64,000 nt of DNA from Marinobacter fonticola (GTDB lineage Bacteria > Pseudomonadota > Gammaproteobacteria > Pseudomonadales > Oleiphilaceae), in the NCBI RefSeq assembly GCF_008122265.1, contig NZ_CP043042.1, positions 1,674,001 to 1,738,000 on the forward strand, in the 5' to 3' direction. Shown piece by piece: positions 1-8,020 of this stretch. Position 1 is the stretch's first letter. Each line of letters starts with the position of its first letter. Both the position numbers and the translations under genes were made by a program. The notes below the pieces were generated by a model. The model was given only the letters and a program-made list of their open reading frames with translations, did no database searches and was not told where the DNA came from.

Positions 1-955
1 CGTCGGGATTGGTATCGCCACTATTGGGTGAGAGGAGGCCGGCCGCGGCAATTGGCAGGACGAAGGCACTGGCGATGACCAGGTACGCGGGCATCGCCCA
101 GCGAGCCGTCTCCAGGTCGCGGTGATCGGTGTTCTCCACCACCGTGACATGGAACTGCCTGGGAAGGCATATGATAGCCAGCATGGCGACGACCGTCTGG
201 GTGACGAAAGCCACCGGCTCGACATTGTCGAACGTCAGGGTGCCAATCAGGTCGGCCTCGCGTACACGCTGGAGCAGATCGCCGAACCCGCCATAGAGGC
301 CAAAGCCGACAAACAGTCCTACGGCAATAAAAGCGACCAGCTTGATCACCGATTCGAAGGCGACAGCCTGAATCATCCCCCGATGATGCTCGGTAGATTC
401 CAGATGCCGGGTGCCGAAGAGAATAGTAAATAACGCCAGAACCAGCGTGATGTACCACGCCGCATCCCGCCAGGCCGCCTGGGTCAGGAAAGGGTCCGAC
501 AAGCCATCGGATTCCGAGAGCACGGTAAAACCCATGGCGATCGCTTTGAGCTGTAGCGCGATATAGGGAACGCTCCCCACGAGTGCAAAGACTGAAATCA
601 GCGCCGCCAGAGTTTGGGACTTGCCGTAACGCGAAGCGATGAAATCCGCGATGGACGTACTGTTATTGCGCTTGCTGATGTAGATGATTCGGCGCAGGAG
701 TGAGGAGCCGAACAGAAAAACCAGCAAAGGCCCCAAATAGATGGGAAGAAAGCCAAGGCCCTCTTGGGTTGCTCGGCCGACCGCGCCGTAGAACGTCCAA
801 GAGGTAAAGTAAACTGCTAGGGAGAGCGCATAAATATGCGTGCGCGCGAACTTCTTTCGGTAAAGGCCAGGGTGGCGGTCGCCAGCCCAGGCCACGGTAA
901 AAAGCAGGGAAATATAGGTGATTGAAATAAGGACCAGTAACCAGCCACTCAGCAT
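1..955 (-). CDS. Sodium:solute symporter-type sensor histidine kinase, N-terminal part (CrbS/CbrA-like), cut by window edge
   Basis: Only the first 318 residues lie in the window; the gene continues beyond base 1. The ATG at 953-955 opens a protein beginning MLSGWLLVLISITYISLLF, with about eight hydrophobic membrane segments in the visible part, in the style of the PutP/SSS transporter module found at the front of CbrA, CrbS and MxtR kinases. Two points suggest such a kinase rather than a plain transporter: the short N-terminal segment ending in WAGDRHP, and the RYGKSQTLAALIS region. The histidine kinase half is not visible, so kinase activity is inferred. The neighbouring symporter/DUF4212/DUF294/exonuclease cluster is the usual setting of CrbS, which with CrbR controls acetate use. 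CbrA, which responds to carbon/nitrogen balance, is the main alternative. Confidence 0.8.
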   Translation of the reverse strand, partial: MLSGWLLVLISITYISLLFTVAWAGDRHPGLYRKKFARTHIYALSLAVYFTSWTFYGAVGRATQEGLGFLPIYLGPLLVFLFGSSLLRRIIYISKRNNSTSIADFIASRYGKSQTLAALISVFALVGSVPYIALQLKAIAMGFTVLSESDGLSDPFLTQAAWRDAAWYITLVLALFTILFGTRHLESTEHHRGMIQAVAFESVIKLVAFIAVGLFVGFGLYGGFGDLLQRVREADLIGTLTFDNVEPVAFVTQTVVAMLAIICLPRQFHVTVVENTDHRDLETARWAMPAYLVIASAFVLPIAAAGLLSPNSGDTNPD

Positions 956-1006
956 AGATAGCCTTTGCGGTGATGCATCTTCAAACGTTGCTTTCAGGTA
1001 CGCCGA

Positions 1007-1510
1007 TCAAGTGCATACAGCCCCCAGTAGACGGTCATCGTCTGCCAGTTTTTGCAACGACTGAACCATCGCCTCACCGTTTTCAGAGACGGGCACGAGT
1101 TGCTGTTCTACGCAATTGAGCAGATAAACCTGCTCCTCGACGGAGTCAGTGTAGGACTTCTCAAATCGATAGAGGTAAAAGCTGAACACTTTGGGGTTCT
1201 GTTCGTCCGCCACGATACTGCTGGTATCCACTACGGTAAAACGCGAAGTTTGGGGTACGACTAGGCTCCAGGGGCGCCAGATAACGCTCTCTTGCTCCTC
1301 GCTGACAACTACGGCGTCTTCCGGTAGCTGGGATTGTTTGAGGTCGAACCAGGTGTATTCCATATACGCCATGTAGGCGAGCATCCCGGCGCCGCCAAAC
1401 ACAGGGACCAGCCACCGCGGCGCTTTCTTGGCGGTAACAGCGCGGATGCCCATCGCGATACCTGCTGCGCCCAGGCCTGCAAAAACCGTTGCTACGAAAT
1501 TCCAGAACAT
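1007..1510 (-). CDS. Small two-helix membrane protein of unknown function
   Basis: This 167-residue protein has two hydrophobic segments near the N-terminus (about residues 2-26 and 33-52), followed by a soluble domain of about 110 residues with several conserved-looking aromatic residues. An AAGGA ribosome-binding site lies six bases before the ATG. It sits 51 bases upstream of the sensor kinase gene on the same strand and behind a terminator hairpin that closes the symporter operon. I do not recognise a family. Its place between a transport operon and the kinase suggests an accessory envelope protein, but this is inference. No catalytic motif is visible. Confidence 0.8.
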   Translation of the reverse strand: MFWNFVATVFAGLGAAGIAMGIRAVTAKKAPRWLVPVFGGAGMLAYMAYMEYTWFDLKQSQLPEDAVVVSEEQESVIWRPWSLVVPQTSRFTVVDTSSIVADEQNPKVFSFYLYRFEKSYTDSVEEQVYLLNCVEQQLVPVSENGEAMVQSLQKLADDDRLLGAVCT

Positions 1511-1527
1511 CGGGGTTCCTTAAATAA

Positions 1528-1557
1528 AGCGGGCTTCCCCCGTGGAGGAAGCCCGCT
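1528..1557 (-). terminator. Intrinsic terminator after the symporter gene
   Basis: A perfect 11-bp stem (AGCGGGCTTCC against its complement) closes an 8-base loop. On the minus strand it is followed by a T-rich stretch (TTTATTTAA). It lies about 50 bases after the symporter stop codon. A second perfect 8-bp palindrome (CTGCAGAT-CAGC-ATCTGCAG, 1570-1589) sits between the stop codon and this hairpin. Confidence 0.8.
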
Positions 1558-1605
1558 AAGGATGGCTATCTGCAGATCAGCATCTGCAGGGAATCATATT
1601 ATGAA

Positions 1606-3372
1606 TCAATGGTCGGTGGCACCACCAGCCCCGCGGGGATAGCGCACGCTTTCGACCAGCTCCTGGATCTCTACCGGAGGCTCTTCTGTGGCATTGGATA
1701 CCAGGAAGGCGACCGTAAAGTTAACCACTGCACCCACCGCACCGATGGACAATGGAGAGATACCCAGGATCCAGTACTCCGCGGTATCAGGCAGGTTGTT
1801 AGTGCCGGGAATGAACAGCCAGCCCTTGTACACGAAGATGTAGATCAGCGTGAAAGCCAGACCGGTGAGCATGCCGGCAATCGCACCCTTGTTGTTCACG
1901 CGCTTGGAGAAGATCCCCATCATCAGCACCGGGAACAGGGAAGCGGCGGCAATACCGAAGGCGAGCGCGACCACCTGCGCGGCGAACCCCGGGGGATTGG
2001 CGCCCAGATAGGTTGCCACCACAATGGCGACGGCCATGGAAATCCGCGCAGCCATCAGCTCACCTTTCTCCGAGATCTTCGGATTGATGCCACCTTTGAT
2101 CAGGTCGTGACTGACGGCGGAGGATATCGCTAACAAGAGTCCGGCAGCGGTGGACAATGCAGCCGCTAGACCACCGGCAGCGATCAAGCCAATCACCCAG
2201 CCGGGCAGGTTGGCAATCTCCGGGTTGGCCAGTACCAGGATATCCCGGTTGACCTCCAGCTCGTTACCTTGCCAGCCACGAGCCTGGGCCGTGGATTCAA
2301 AGGATTCGGACGCATTGTAGAGTTGGATAAGGCCATCGTTGTTCTTGTCCTCGAACTGGATGAGGCCAGTCACTTCCCACTCGCGCACCCAGTTCGGGCG
2401 CTGTTCATACTCGATCGGCTGAGATGTCGGGCCTTCCGGGTAGATCGTCTGCATCAGGTTCAAACGAGCCATGGACGCAACGGCCGGCGCTGTCAGATAA
2501 AGCAGAGCGATAAAGACCAGTGCCCAGCCGGCAGACCAGCGTGCATCGGCCACTTTCGGTACGGTAAAGAAGCGAATGATAACGTGGGGTAGGCCTGCGG
2601 TACCGATCATCAGCGTCAGGGTGAACAGCACCATGTTCAGCTTATTGTCGACGTCCGCCGTGTACTCGTTGAAGCCGAGTTCGGTAATGACCTGATTCAG
2701 CTTGGCCAGGAGCGGCATGCCGGAGGCATTATGCTCGGAGAACAGACCCAGTGCCGGGATGGGATTGCCGGTCAGCTCAAGCGAAATGAACACCGCCGGA
2801 ATAGTATAGGCGACGATCAGGACGCAGTACTGGGCAACCTGGGTGTAGGTGATCCCCTTCATGCCGCCGAGCACCGCGTAGATGAATACGACGATGGCTG
2901 CGATAATCAGCCCTGTCGTAGAGTCAACCTCAAGGAAGCGAGAGAAGGCAACGCCGGCACCGGCCATCTGGCCAATAACGTAGGTCACCGAAGCCACGAT
3001 CAGACAGATGACTGCGACCAGTCGTGCGTTGCGGCTGTAGAAACGATCACCGATAAACTCAGGTACCGTAAACTTGCCGAACTTCCGCAGGTAAGGGGCG
3101 AGCAACATTGCCAGGAGCACGTAGCCGCCGGTCCAGCCCATCAGGAAGGTAGAGTTGGCGTAGCCGCCGGCTGCAATAAGGCCGGCCATGGAAATAAAGG
3201 ACGCAGCAGACATCCAGTCAGCGCCGATCGCCATCCCGTTGGTAATGGGATGAATGCCACCGCCAGCGACGTAGAAATCTTTGGTGGTGCCGGCCTTGGC
3301 CCAGATAGCGATCAAAATATAGAGGAGGAACGAGCCCCCAACGAACAACAGGTTAATTGCAAACTGGCTCAT
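1606..3372 (-). CDS. Sodium:solute symporter, large subunit type (VC_2705/TIGR03648-like, ActP relative)
   Basis: This 588-residue SSS-family permease has about 13 hydrophobic segments and the family signature around GADWMSAASFISMAGLIA (about residues 50-67). It most resembles the subgroup that is always paired with a small DUF4212 protein and carries an extra soluble loop. Here the loop spans about residues 305-390 and contains DKNNDGLIQL, which looks like an EF-hand calcium-binding loop. The substrate is probably a small monocarboxylate such as acetate, by analogy with ActP and because of the adjacent kinase. A GGAGTAAGACCG ribosome-binding region precedes the ATG. The DUF4212 gene ends five bases upstream, so the two are co-translated. 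Substrate and ion are inferred, not seen. Confidence 0.92.
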   Translation of the reverse strand: MSQFAINLLFVGGSFLLYILIAIWAKAGTTKDFYVAGGGIHPITNGMAIGADWMSAASFISMAGLIAAGGYANSTFLMGWTGGYVLLAMLLAPYLRKFGKFTVPEFIGDRFYSRNARLVAVICLIVASVTYVIGQMAGAGVAFSRFLEVDSTTGLIIAAIVVFIYAVLGGMKGITYTQVAQYCVLIVAYTIPAVFISLELTGNPIPALGLFSEHNASGMPLLAKLNQVITELGFNEYTADVDNKLNMVLFTLTLMIGTAGLPHVIIRFFTVPKVADARWSAGWALVFIALLYLTAPAVASMARLNLMQTIYPEGPTSQPIEYEQRPNWVREWEVTGLIQFEDKNNDGLIQLYNASESFESTAQARGWQGNELEVNRDILVLANPEIANLPGWVIGLIAAGGLAAALSTAAGLLLAISSAVSHDLIKGGINPKISEKGELMAARISMAVAIVVATYLGANPPGFAAQVVALAFGIAAASLFPVLMMGIFSKRVNNKGAIAGMLTGLAFTLIYIFVYKGWLFIPGTNNLPDTAEYWILGISPLSIGAVGAVVNFTVAFLVSNATEEPPVEIQELVESVRYPRGAGGATDH

Positions 3373-3377
3373 CGGTC

Positions 3378-3641
3378 TTACTCCTCGTGCAGGCCGAATT
3401 GTCTATCGAGCTTGTTCATTTTCCACGCGTAGAAGAAGATCAAGACGATAAAGGTGAGGATGGAACCCTGCTGGGCGAACCAGAAACCAAGATCGGTTCC
3501 TCCAACGGGTATCCCGGCCAGAAGAGGACGGAAGAGTATGGCGCAACCATAGGATACGAATGCCCAGACAATCAGGCACCCGATAATCAGGCGTAGGTTG
3601 GCCTTCCAGTATTTCACTGCGTTATCAGGGTTGTGCGACAT
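3378..3641 (-). CDS. DUF4212 small subunit of the sodium:solute symporter pair
   Basis: This 87-residue membrane protein has two hydrophobic segments (about residues 16-36 and 50-68) and ends in a charged tail, WKMNKLDRQFGLHEE. Its size, its two-helix plan and its position directly before a long SSS permease match the DUF4212/TIGR03647 family, which is encoded next to the TIGR03648 permeases. It has a good GGAG ribosome-binding site about seven bases before the ATG. It probably assembles with the permease, though the molecular role of the family is not established. It is the first gene of the operon; a 306-bp leader lies upstream. Confidence 0.92.
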   Translation of the reverse strand: MSHNPDNAVKYWKANLRLIIGCLIVWAFVSYGCAILFRPLLAGIPVGGTDLGFWFAQQGSILTFIVLIFFYAWKMNKLDRQFGLHEE

Positions 3642-3947
3642 AACAGCTCTCCAATGTTGTTTTTATTGAACATGGGCTATTGGTAGGCGTTTCTATTTTG
3701 TTAAGAATAGTCTTGCTAAAAATCCTCGCTAGTAAGTTATTAACTTTTTTCCATCTTTCTTCACTACCAGACTCTACCCGGCGCCATGCTTATAGATATT
3801 GGCAAATAGTCTAAGAACGCGCTGAATAGACCTATTTCCTATTGAAGCTGCTCTCCTGCCGCTGCGGGAAAAAGTGTCTTGGGGGCTGTGGTCGGCGTTG
3901 TTTCTGTCTGCAACCAAGAGGCTTGGGTCCAAGAAAGATAGACCACA
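3642..3947. other. 306-bp AT-rich intergenic region in front of the DUF4212-symporter operon
   Basis: This gap separates the end of the exonuclease gene from the start of the DUF4212 gene; both run on the minus strand. It is clearly richer in A and T than the flanking genes. It holds one candidate sigma-70 promoter (3789-3817) that would give a leader of about 140 bases. I looked for a sigma-54 motif on the minus strand and found none. No small open reading frame with a convincing ribosome-binding site is apparent. Confidence 0.6.
3789..3817 (-). promoter_or_regulatory. Candidate sigma-70 promoter for the DUF4212-symporter operon
   Basis: Read on the minus strand, TTCTTA and TATAAG are separated by 17 bases. 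The -10 element matches five of six consensus positions and the -35 element only three. It lies in the AT-rich leader, directed at the DUF4212 gene. Confidence 0.35.
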
Positions 3948-4652
3948 TCACGGACTTTGAAGGTGTTTGAGGCGCCGCCCGATGCGAAGTTTTTCGTTAA
4001 GTTGAGACAGCGTGCTCAGATCCTCGCGAATGGCGCGATTCAGCGCGATGAGCGCAAGTTCGGCCGTCGCCATGGCATCCGCTGCTGCGTGATGACGTTC
4101 ACTTACCTGCAACCCGAAGTGATCGGTCCAGTCGTCAAGACGTCCGCCGCTGCCGGGGGGCTCGAAGAGTGCGGGCAGAATCTCGGCAACGTCCAGCCAG
4201 GTGTGTTCGCGGGTGTAGCCCAATTGAGCTTTTAAGGCCTTTTCCAGAAAGCGTTTGTCGAACGCGGAATGGAACGCGAGGATCGGGTCCCCATTCATCC
4301 AGCTCAACAGACGTATCAGTGCTTCTTCGATCTCGTGTCCGCGGGTCAGCGCATCCGGTCCGATGCCATGGATAAGCACCGTTTCCCGGATATCCAGCTC
4401 CGGGCGCCTGAGGATAAGATCGAACTGATTCGCCAAGGGGATGCCAAGGTTTTCGATGGCGACGGCACCGATCGCGATGACATGGTCTTTGGCCGGATTG
4501 AGGCCTGTGGTCTCGAGGTCGAGCACGATCAGCCGTTGTCCGGTCAGCGGTTCCGGCCCAGGTGTTTTCGCGCGCGGCAGATGTTCCAGGCCCGGGCGGT
4601 CGGGGTCGTTGGAGAAGTAGTGCTCAAGCCACTCTTTTATACGATGAATCAT
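3948..4652 (-). CDS. DnaQ-like 3'-5' exonuclease (DEDDh superfamily)
   Basis: This 234-residue protein has an exonuclease domain from about residue 40 to 200. Motif I is VLDLETTGLNP, a middle motif with H and D residues lies around AFHSAFDKRFLE, and motif III is HHAAADAMATAEL, giving the DEDDh set of metal ligands. It resembles the proofreading domain of DNA polymerase III epsilon but lacks the C-terminal tail that binds the polymerase. It starts 19 bases after the DUF294 gene on the same strand, so the two are probably one transcript. This exonuclease-DUF294 pair is commonly found beside acetate permease genes. Its nucleic acid substrate cannot be told from sequence. Confidence 0.93.
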   Translation of the reverse strand: MIHRIKEWLEHYFSNDPDRPGLEHLPRAKTPGPEPLTGQRLIVLDLETTGLNPAKDHVIAIGAVAIENLGIPLANQFDLILRRPELDIRETVLIHGIGPDALTRGHEIEEALIRLLSWMNGDPILAFHSAFDKRFLEKALKAQLGYTREHTWLDVAEILPALFEPPGSGGRLDDWTDHFGLQVSERHHAAADAMATAELALIALNRAIREDLSTLSQLNEKLRIGRRLKHLQSP

Positions 4653-4671
4653 TGCCGATGCGAGCCCGCCG

Positions 4672-6582
4672 TTAAAGGAGATATCGGGTTTCCAGTTTTT
4701 GCTGAAGCCGTTGAGCCTGGCGGAAGGATTCCCGGAGGATACGTCGATCCAGTGGGTTCAGGTCGTCGGGGTTAATGTAGTTATTGAGAGGCTGTTGGTT
4801 CTTGAGTTGCTCTTGATGCGCTCGCATGCGGAGGGCCTGAATCAGGCTATACGCTTCCTTCCAGGCACTGGCATCTTTGCGGTCGAAGACGCCTTTCTGT
4901 GCCAGTTTCTCCATTCGCTCGAGCGTGTTGGATTCGCCGATGCCGCAGGCCAGGGCGAACACTCGAGCCGATTCCACAAACGGTGCCAGCCCCTGCCGTT
5001 TGAGGTCCAGGGTATTCTTCTTGCCGTCCGGCGCATAACGAAATCCGCGAAAAATCGTCAACGGCGGGCGACGGGTTACGGCATTGCCAGCCAGCATCTT
5101 CTGAAACAGTGCGTTCTTCTGTATTCGCTTGAGTACCCGGCGCAACAGGCGCTCCAGCGCTTCCGTAGCACCGAACACCGCGCGCATATCCAGAAAAATG
5201 GAGGAATAGACCAGGTTCTGCGGCGTTGAAGCATCGATAAACCGTACGAACCAGTCGTCCCACTCCTTTTCGCTCAGGCACAGCTTGGGGTTACTTGCCA
5301 TGATGTTGCCCTTGCAAAGCGTAAAGCCGCAGTCGGCAAGTTCGTTATTGACGATTTCTGCGAAAGGCAGCAGTTTTTCCCGAACCTGATCTTCGGTCAT
5401 GCCCACCGGTGTTTCGAAGAGAATGCCGTTGTCCTGATCGGTCAACAGGGTCTGTTCCTGCCGCCCCTCACTGCCGAACGTGAGCCAGGTAAATGGAATG
5501 CCCGGATCGTGACGCTGAATGTTCAGCTCCAGCACGCGCCGAACCGTCGCGTCATTAAGTGTGGTGATGATCTTCACGATTTGGCCGGAGTCGGCCCCGT
5601 AGGCGAGCATCGTGTCCACCAGTTTGGCGACCTGAGAGCGCAGGCTGACCAATGTGCGCAGATGAGACGCTTTGCCGATAGTGCGCGCCAGATGCACCAA
5701 ATCGACACGCTGCAGGGAAAACAGGTCCCGCTGTGAAACCACGCCGATCAGGCGTTTCTCCTCGTCAATGACACAGAGGTGGGCGAAATGATGCTCCGCC
5801 ATCAGCATCGCCGCCTCGAAGGCATCGGCATCGGCAGGCAGCGCGTAGGGTTCGCGGGTCATGGCCTGGCCGATGGGCGTGCTCAGGGTGGCGCTTTCTT
5901 CTGCCACCATGGTTCGTAGGTCATGCAGCGTGAATATCCCGATGGGGCGGCGTTCGTCATCGGTGATAATGATGCTACCCACATTGTTTTCGTGCATACG
6001 GGCTACGGCCTTTCGCACCGGCAGATCCGGCGAGCATACGATAGGATTGCGTAGCGCATAGCGGTCTAGCGGTGTATCTAACGAATGACTGGGGCCGATC
6101 GAGGCCATAGCTCCGGACTGAATGCGTTGGTTGACCTGGTCCAGCAAGCTACTGACGCCGCGCAGGCAGAAGTCGCGAAAAGGCTCGCTCTCGGAGAAAA
6201 GGGTGACGAACGCACCATGGCTTAGGCTCAGGCAGAAGGTATCGCCGGATGCGCGATGCAACGTCCGTGTGGGGCGCTCGCCAATTAATGCAGCGAGTGG
6301 GAAGCACTCGCCCTGGCTGATTTCAAAGGTGGTTTCGGTTGCACCGGCCTTGCCGGTGCGTTCTCCGCGAATCAGGCCTTGTTTCACCACGTTGAACGTC
6401 TTGACCGGACCCTCGTCGGGAGAGAGCACGATATCTTCATCCGCGTAGAACTTGAGCACGCAGTGTTCCGCGAAGTGGGCTAGGTGGGCTTCATCCATAT
6501 TGGAAAAGGGGGCGTGCTCACGCAGGAACGCCATGATCGCTCGAATGTTCTGGGAGTGGGGTTCCCGGGGTTCGGCAGGCAT
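4672..6582 (-). CDS. cNMP-binding / CBS-pair / DUF294 putative nucleotidyltransferase
   Basis: This 636-residue protein has four modules. A cyclic-nucleotide-binding-like beta roll covers about residues 20-140. Two CBS motifs lie at about 183-235 and 245-300. A DUF294 nucleotidyltransferase domain contains GSEGRQEQ followed by TDQDNG (about residues 367-380), where the D-x-D is the metal-binding signature of the GlnD-like polymerase-beta fold. A DUF294 C-terminal helical domain follows. A GAGG ribosome-binding site precedes the ATG. CBS pairs usually sense adenosine nucleotides, so the protein probably couples energy or second-messenger state to a nucleotidyl transfer reaction. The target is unknown. 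It probably forms an operon with the downstream exonuclease. Confidence 0.93.
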   Translation of the reverse strand: MPAEPREPHSQNIRAIMAFLREHAPFSNMDEAHLAHFAEHCVLKFYADEDIVLSPDEGPVKTFNVVKQGLIRGERTGKAGATETTFEISQGECFPLAALIGERPTRTLHRASGDTFCLSLSHGAFVTLFSESEPFRDFCLRGVSSLLDQVNQRIQSGAMASIGPSHSLDTPLDRYALRNPIVCSPDLPVRKAVARMHENNVGSIIITDDERRPIGIFTLHDLRTMVAEESATLSTPIGQAMTREPYALPADADAFEAAMLMAEHHFAHLCVIDEEKRLIGVVSQRDLFSLQRVDLVHLARTIGKASHLRTLVSLRSQVAKLVDTMLAYGADSGQIVKIITTLNDATVRRVLELNIQRHDPGIPFTWLTFGSEGRQEQTLLTDQDNGILFETPVGMTEDQVREKLLPFAEIVNNELADCGFTLCKGNIMASNPKLCLSEKEWDDWFVRFIDASTPQNLVYSSIFLDMRAVFGATEALERLLRRVLKRIQKNALFQKMLAGNAVTRRPPLTIFRGFRYAPDGKKNTLDLKRQGLAPFVESARVFALACGIGESNTLERMEKLAQKGVFDRKDASAWKEAYSLIQALRMRAHQEQLKNQQPLNNYINPDDLNPLDRRILRESFRQAQRLQQKLETRYLL

Positions 6583-6726
6583 TTCGGGACCTCGGAGGGC
6601 GATGGCCTCATTATTGTCGAGACTTTCGAAGGGTTAAAATCGTCTAGGCCTTTAGTTTAGCCGAAGGTTGCTGTTTAGCCGATGGGCCACACACAGGCCA
6701 GCCACGTAAGACTAATGTACAACAGC

Positions 6727-6869
6727 CGCTTGCTATTAGATTGGTTAAGGTATGTGCAGTTATCTCGTAATTGATCTCCGTCGAGGTAACTGTCTGTGGT
6801 GTCTGAAAGCTTGAAGGGAAGATTCTTCCCCGATCTTTTGCTCCCCCCGGTCCCCTCCGGGGGTTTTTT
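6727..6869 (+). ncRNA. Candidate small RNA ending in an intrinsic terminator
   Basis: The plus strand ends in a textbook terminator, but there is no coding sequence on that strand for at least 6.5 kb to the left. Just before it lies a second tight hairpin (GGGAAG-ATT-CTTCCC, 6816-6830). This arrangement fits the 3' end of a small RNA or a terminated leader of the Smr gene. I found no convincing sigma-70 promoter; TTGCTA-N15-TATGTG near 6729 is poor, so the 5' end given is a guess. Confidence 0.3.
6844..6869 (+). terminator. Strong intrinsic terminator without an upstream gene
   Basis: CCCCCGG and CCGGGGG form a perfect 7-bp GC stem around a 6-base loop, followed directly by six T residues on the plus strand. 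Confidence 0.8.
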
Positions 6870-7039
6870 CTCTCTAAAGCCTGAACTTTTATCCCCACTT
6901 GCGTTCAATGATTCGTTCAGCGTCTTCTTAGGAACTGGCTTCCTTGATGGGGGCGCTGGTGGTACAGTTTTTTGGGTCTGGTGTCCTGTCCTTACAGGTC
7001 TTGCCAGGCTTGATTGACGGTTAACGATCAGGTTGAACC

Positions 7040-7621
7040 ATGGCCACAAAAGAGGAACGCCTCAGTTTCCTAGAGGAAATGGGCGATGTCCGCCGCATTA
7101 AACAGCCCAATCGGGCCGATGTACAGACCTCCCGTACCCTCACACCCGGGCATATCGAGCGCCAGCGTGCTGCTGTAGACAAGCCGGCAAGGGACGCTAA
7201 TCCGCTGACCGCCGCGGATGTGGAGCCCCTCAAAGCTCATGATGTGCTGGCTTATCAACGCCCCGGTATCCAGCATGGAGTCTATCGTAAGCTTCGGCTT
7301 GGGCAATACCAGATCGAGGCTCGCCTGGATCTGCACCGGATGACGGTGGATGAAGCCCGGCGCGAGGTATTCAGCTTCGTTAATGAGTGTGTCACCTACG
7401 GTATTCGCTCGGTACTGATTCTGCACGGTAAGGGTGAGCGCAACCCGGACGGCATTGCCCAATTAAAGAGCTACCTGGCCAAATGGCTGACGGAACTCGA
7501 GTCGGTGATGGCTTTTCATTCGGCGCAGAAACACCATGGTGGCACCGGCGCGGTCTATGTGATGCTGCGCAAGAGTGAAAAAGACAAACAGAAAAATCGT
7601 GAACTGCATGGTTTTAAATAA
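7040..7621 (+). CDS. Smr-domain protein (SmrA/YdaL type)
   Basis: This 193-residue protein carries a stand-alone Smr domain in its second half. The conserved LDLHRMTVDEAR motif starts near residue 96, and HGKG lies near residue 128. These are the signature elements of the small MutS-related domain found in E. coli SmrA and SmrB. Such proteins bind or cleave nucleic acid; SmrB-type proteins cut mRNA at collided ribosomes. The residue pattern here includes LDLH rather than a plain DxH, so nuclease activity is plausible but not certain. The N-terminal 90 residues are charged and poorly defined, and the C-terminus is lysine-rich. The ATG at 7040 has an AGG seven bases upstream. Confidence 0.92.
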   Translation: MATKEERLSFLEEMGDVRRIKQPNRADVQTSRTLTPGHIERQRAAVDKPARDANPLTAADVEPLKAHDVLAYQRPGIQHGVYRKLRLGQYQIEARLDLHRMTVDEARREVFSFVNECVTYGIRSVLILHGKGERNPDGIAQLKSYLAKWLTELESVMAFHSAQKHHGGTGAVYVMLRKSEKDKQKNRELHGFK

Positions 7622-7732
7622 ACGCACTGTCTTTCAAGCTCCCTTTTTTCGTGCAAAATGAGCGACATGTAATGGGCTGCTCCGTTGTTCTGTGATGCAA
7701 TAAAGCAGTGATGAATTTATCAGGAGTTATTG

Positions 7733-7969
7733 ATGCGTAAGTTGATTCTGATTGCACTTGCAGGTGTTGTACTTGCGGGCTGTAGCAAGGACCGTGTGCT
7801 CTGGGAAGACAACGGTAAAGTCGAGGAGAAGACCGAGAATCGCGAAGTATGGGACGACAATGGTAAAGTTGATTCCGAAAAGCGTGAGTTCTGGGACAGT
7901 AATGGCAAGATGGATTCCGGCGAGCGCAAATTCTGGAACGACAGCGAAGGTAACCCGGTCATCAAGTAG
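7733..7969 (+). CDS. Small lipoprotein with four W-x-D/S-N-G-K repeats
   Basis: This 78-residue protein begins with a lipoprotein signal peptide ending in the lipobox LAGC, with the lipidated cysteine at residue 17. The mature part is almost wholly four copies of a charged repeat built around WEDNGK, WDDNGK, WDSNGK and a decayed WNDSEGN. The tryptophans fall at residues 24, 40, 54 and 68. A CAGGAG ribosome-binding site lies six bases before the ATG at 7733; an in-frame TTG just before is less likely. The residue after the cysteine is serine, so outer-membrane sorting is likely. It appears to be a single-gene unit with its own terminator. I do not recognise a named family and will not assign a function. 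Confidence 0.88.
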   Translation: MRKLILIALAGVVLAGCSKDRVLWEDNGKVEEKTENREVWDDNGKVDSEKREFWDSNGKMDSGERKFWNDSEGNPVIK

Positions 7970-7994
7970 GGATTTTCTGCGTCTGCTTCCTAAA

Positions 7995-8020
7995 AAACGC
8001 CGGGCTTTGCCCCGGCGTTT
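7995..8020 (+). terminator. Intrinsic terminator of the small lipoprotein gene
   Basis: A perfect 10-bp stem (AAACGCCGGG and its complement) encloses a 6-base loop. The stem ends in TTT on the plus strand and is preceded by an A run, so it may also work in the reverse direction. Confidence 0.7.

Larger units (their letters stand above)
6583..7039. other. 457-bp divergent intergenic region between the DUF294 gene and the Smr gene
   Basis: No protein gene is supported here. The region holds a 10-bp direct repeat (GTTTAGCCGA at 6655-6664 and 6673-6682) near the DUF294 start, a short hairpin (6816-6830) and a strong plus-strand intrinsic terminator (6844-6869). The terminator is not preceded by any gene on its strand. 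The 170 bases between it and the Smr gene show no strong motif. Confidence 0.6.

Noticed and set aside
2731..3432. Open frame of 233 codons antisense to the symporter and DUF4212 genes
   Set aside because: The opposite strand encodes clear membrane proteins; the antisense product is low in hydrophobic structure and has no recognisable domain.
6675..7049. Minus-strand open frames in front of the Smr gene
   Set aside because: They run across the intrinsic terminator and the Smr start, show no ribosome-binding site and have no family features.
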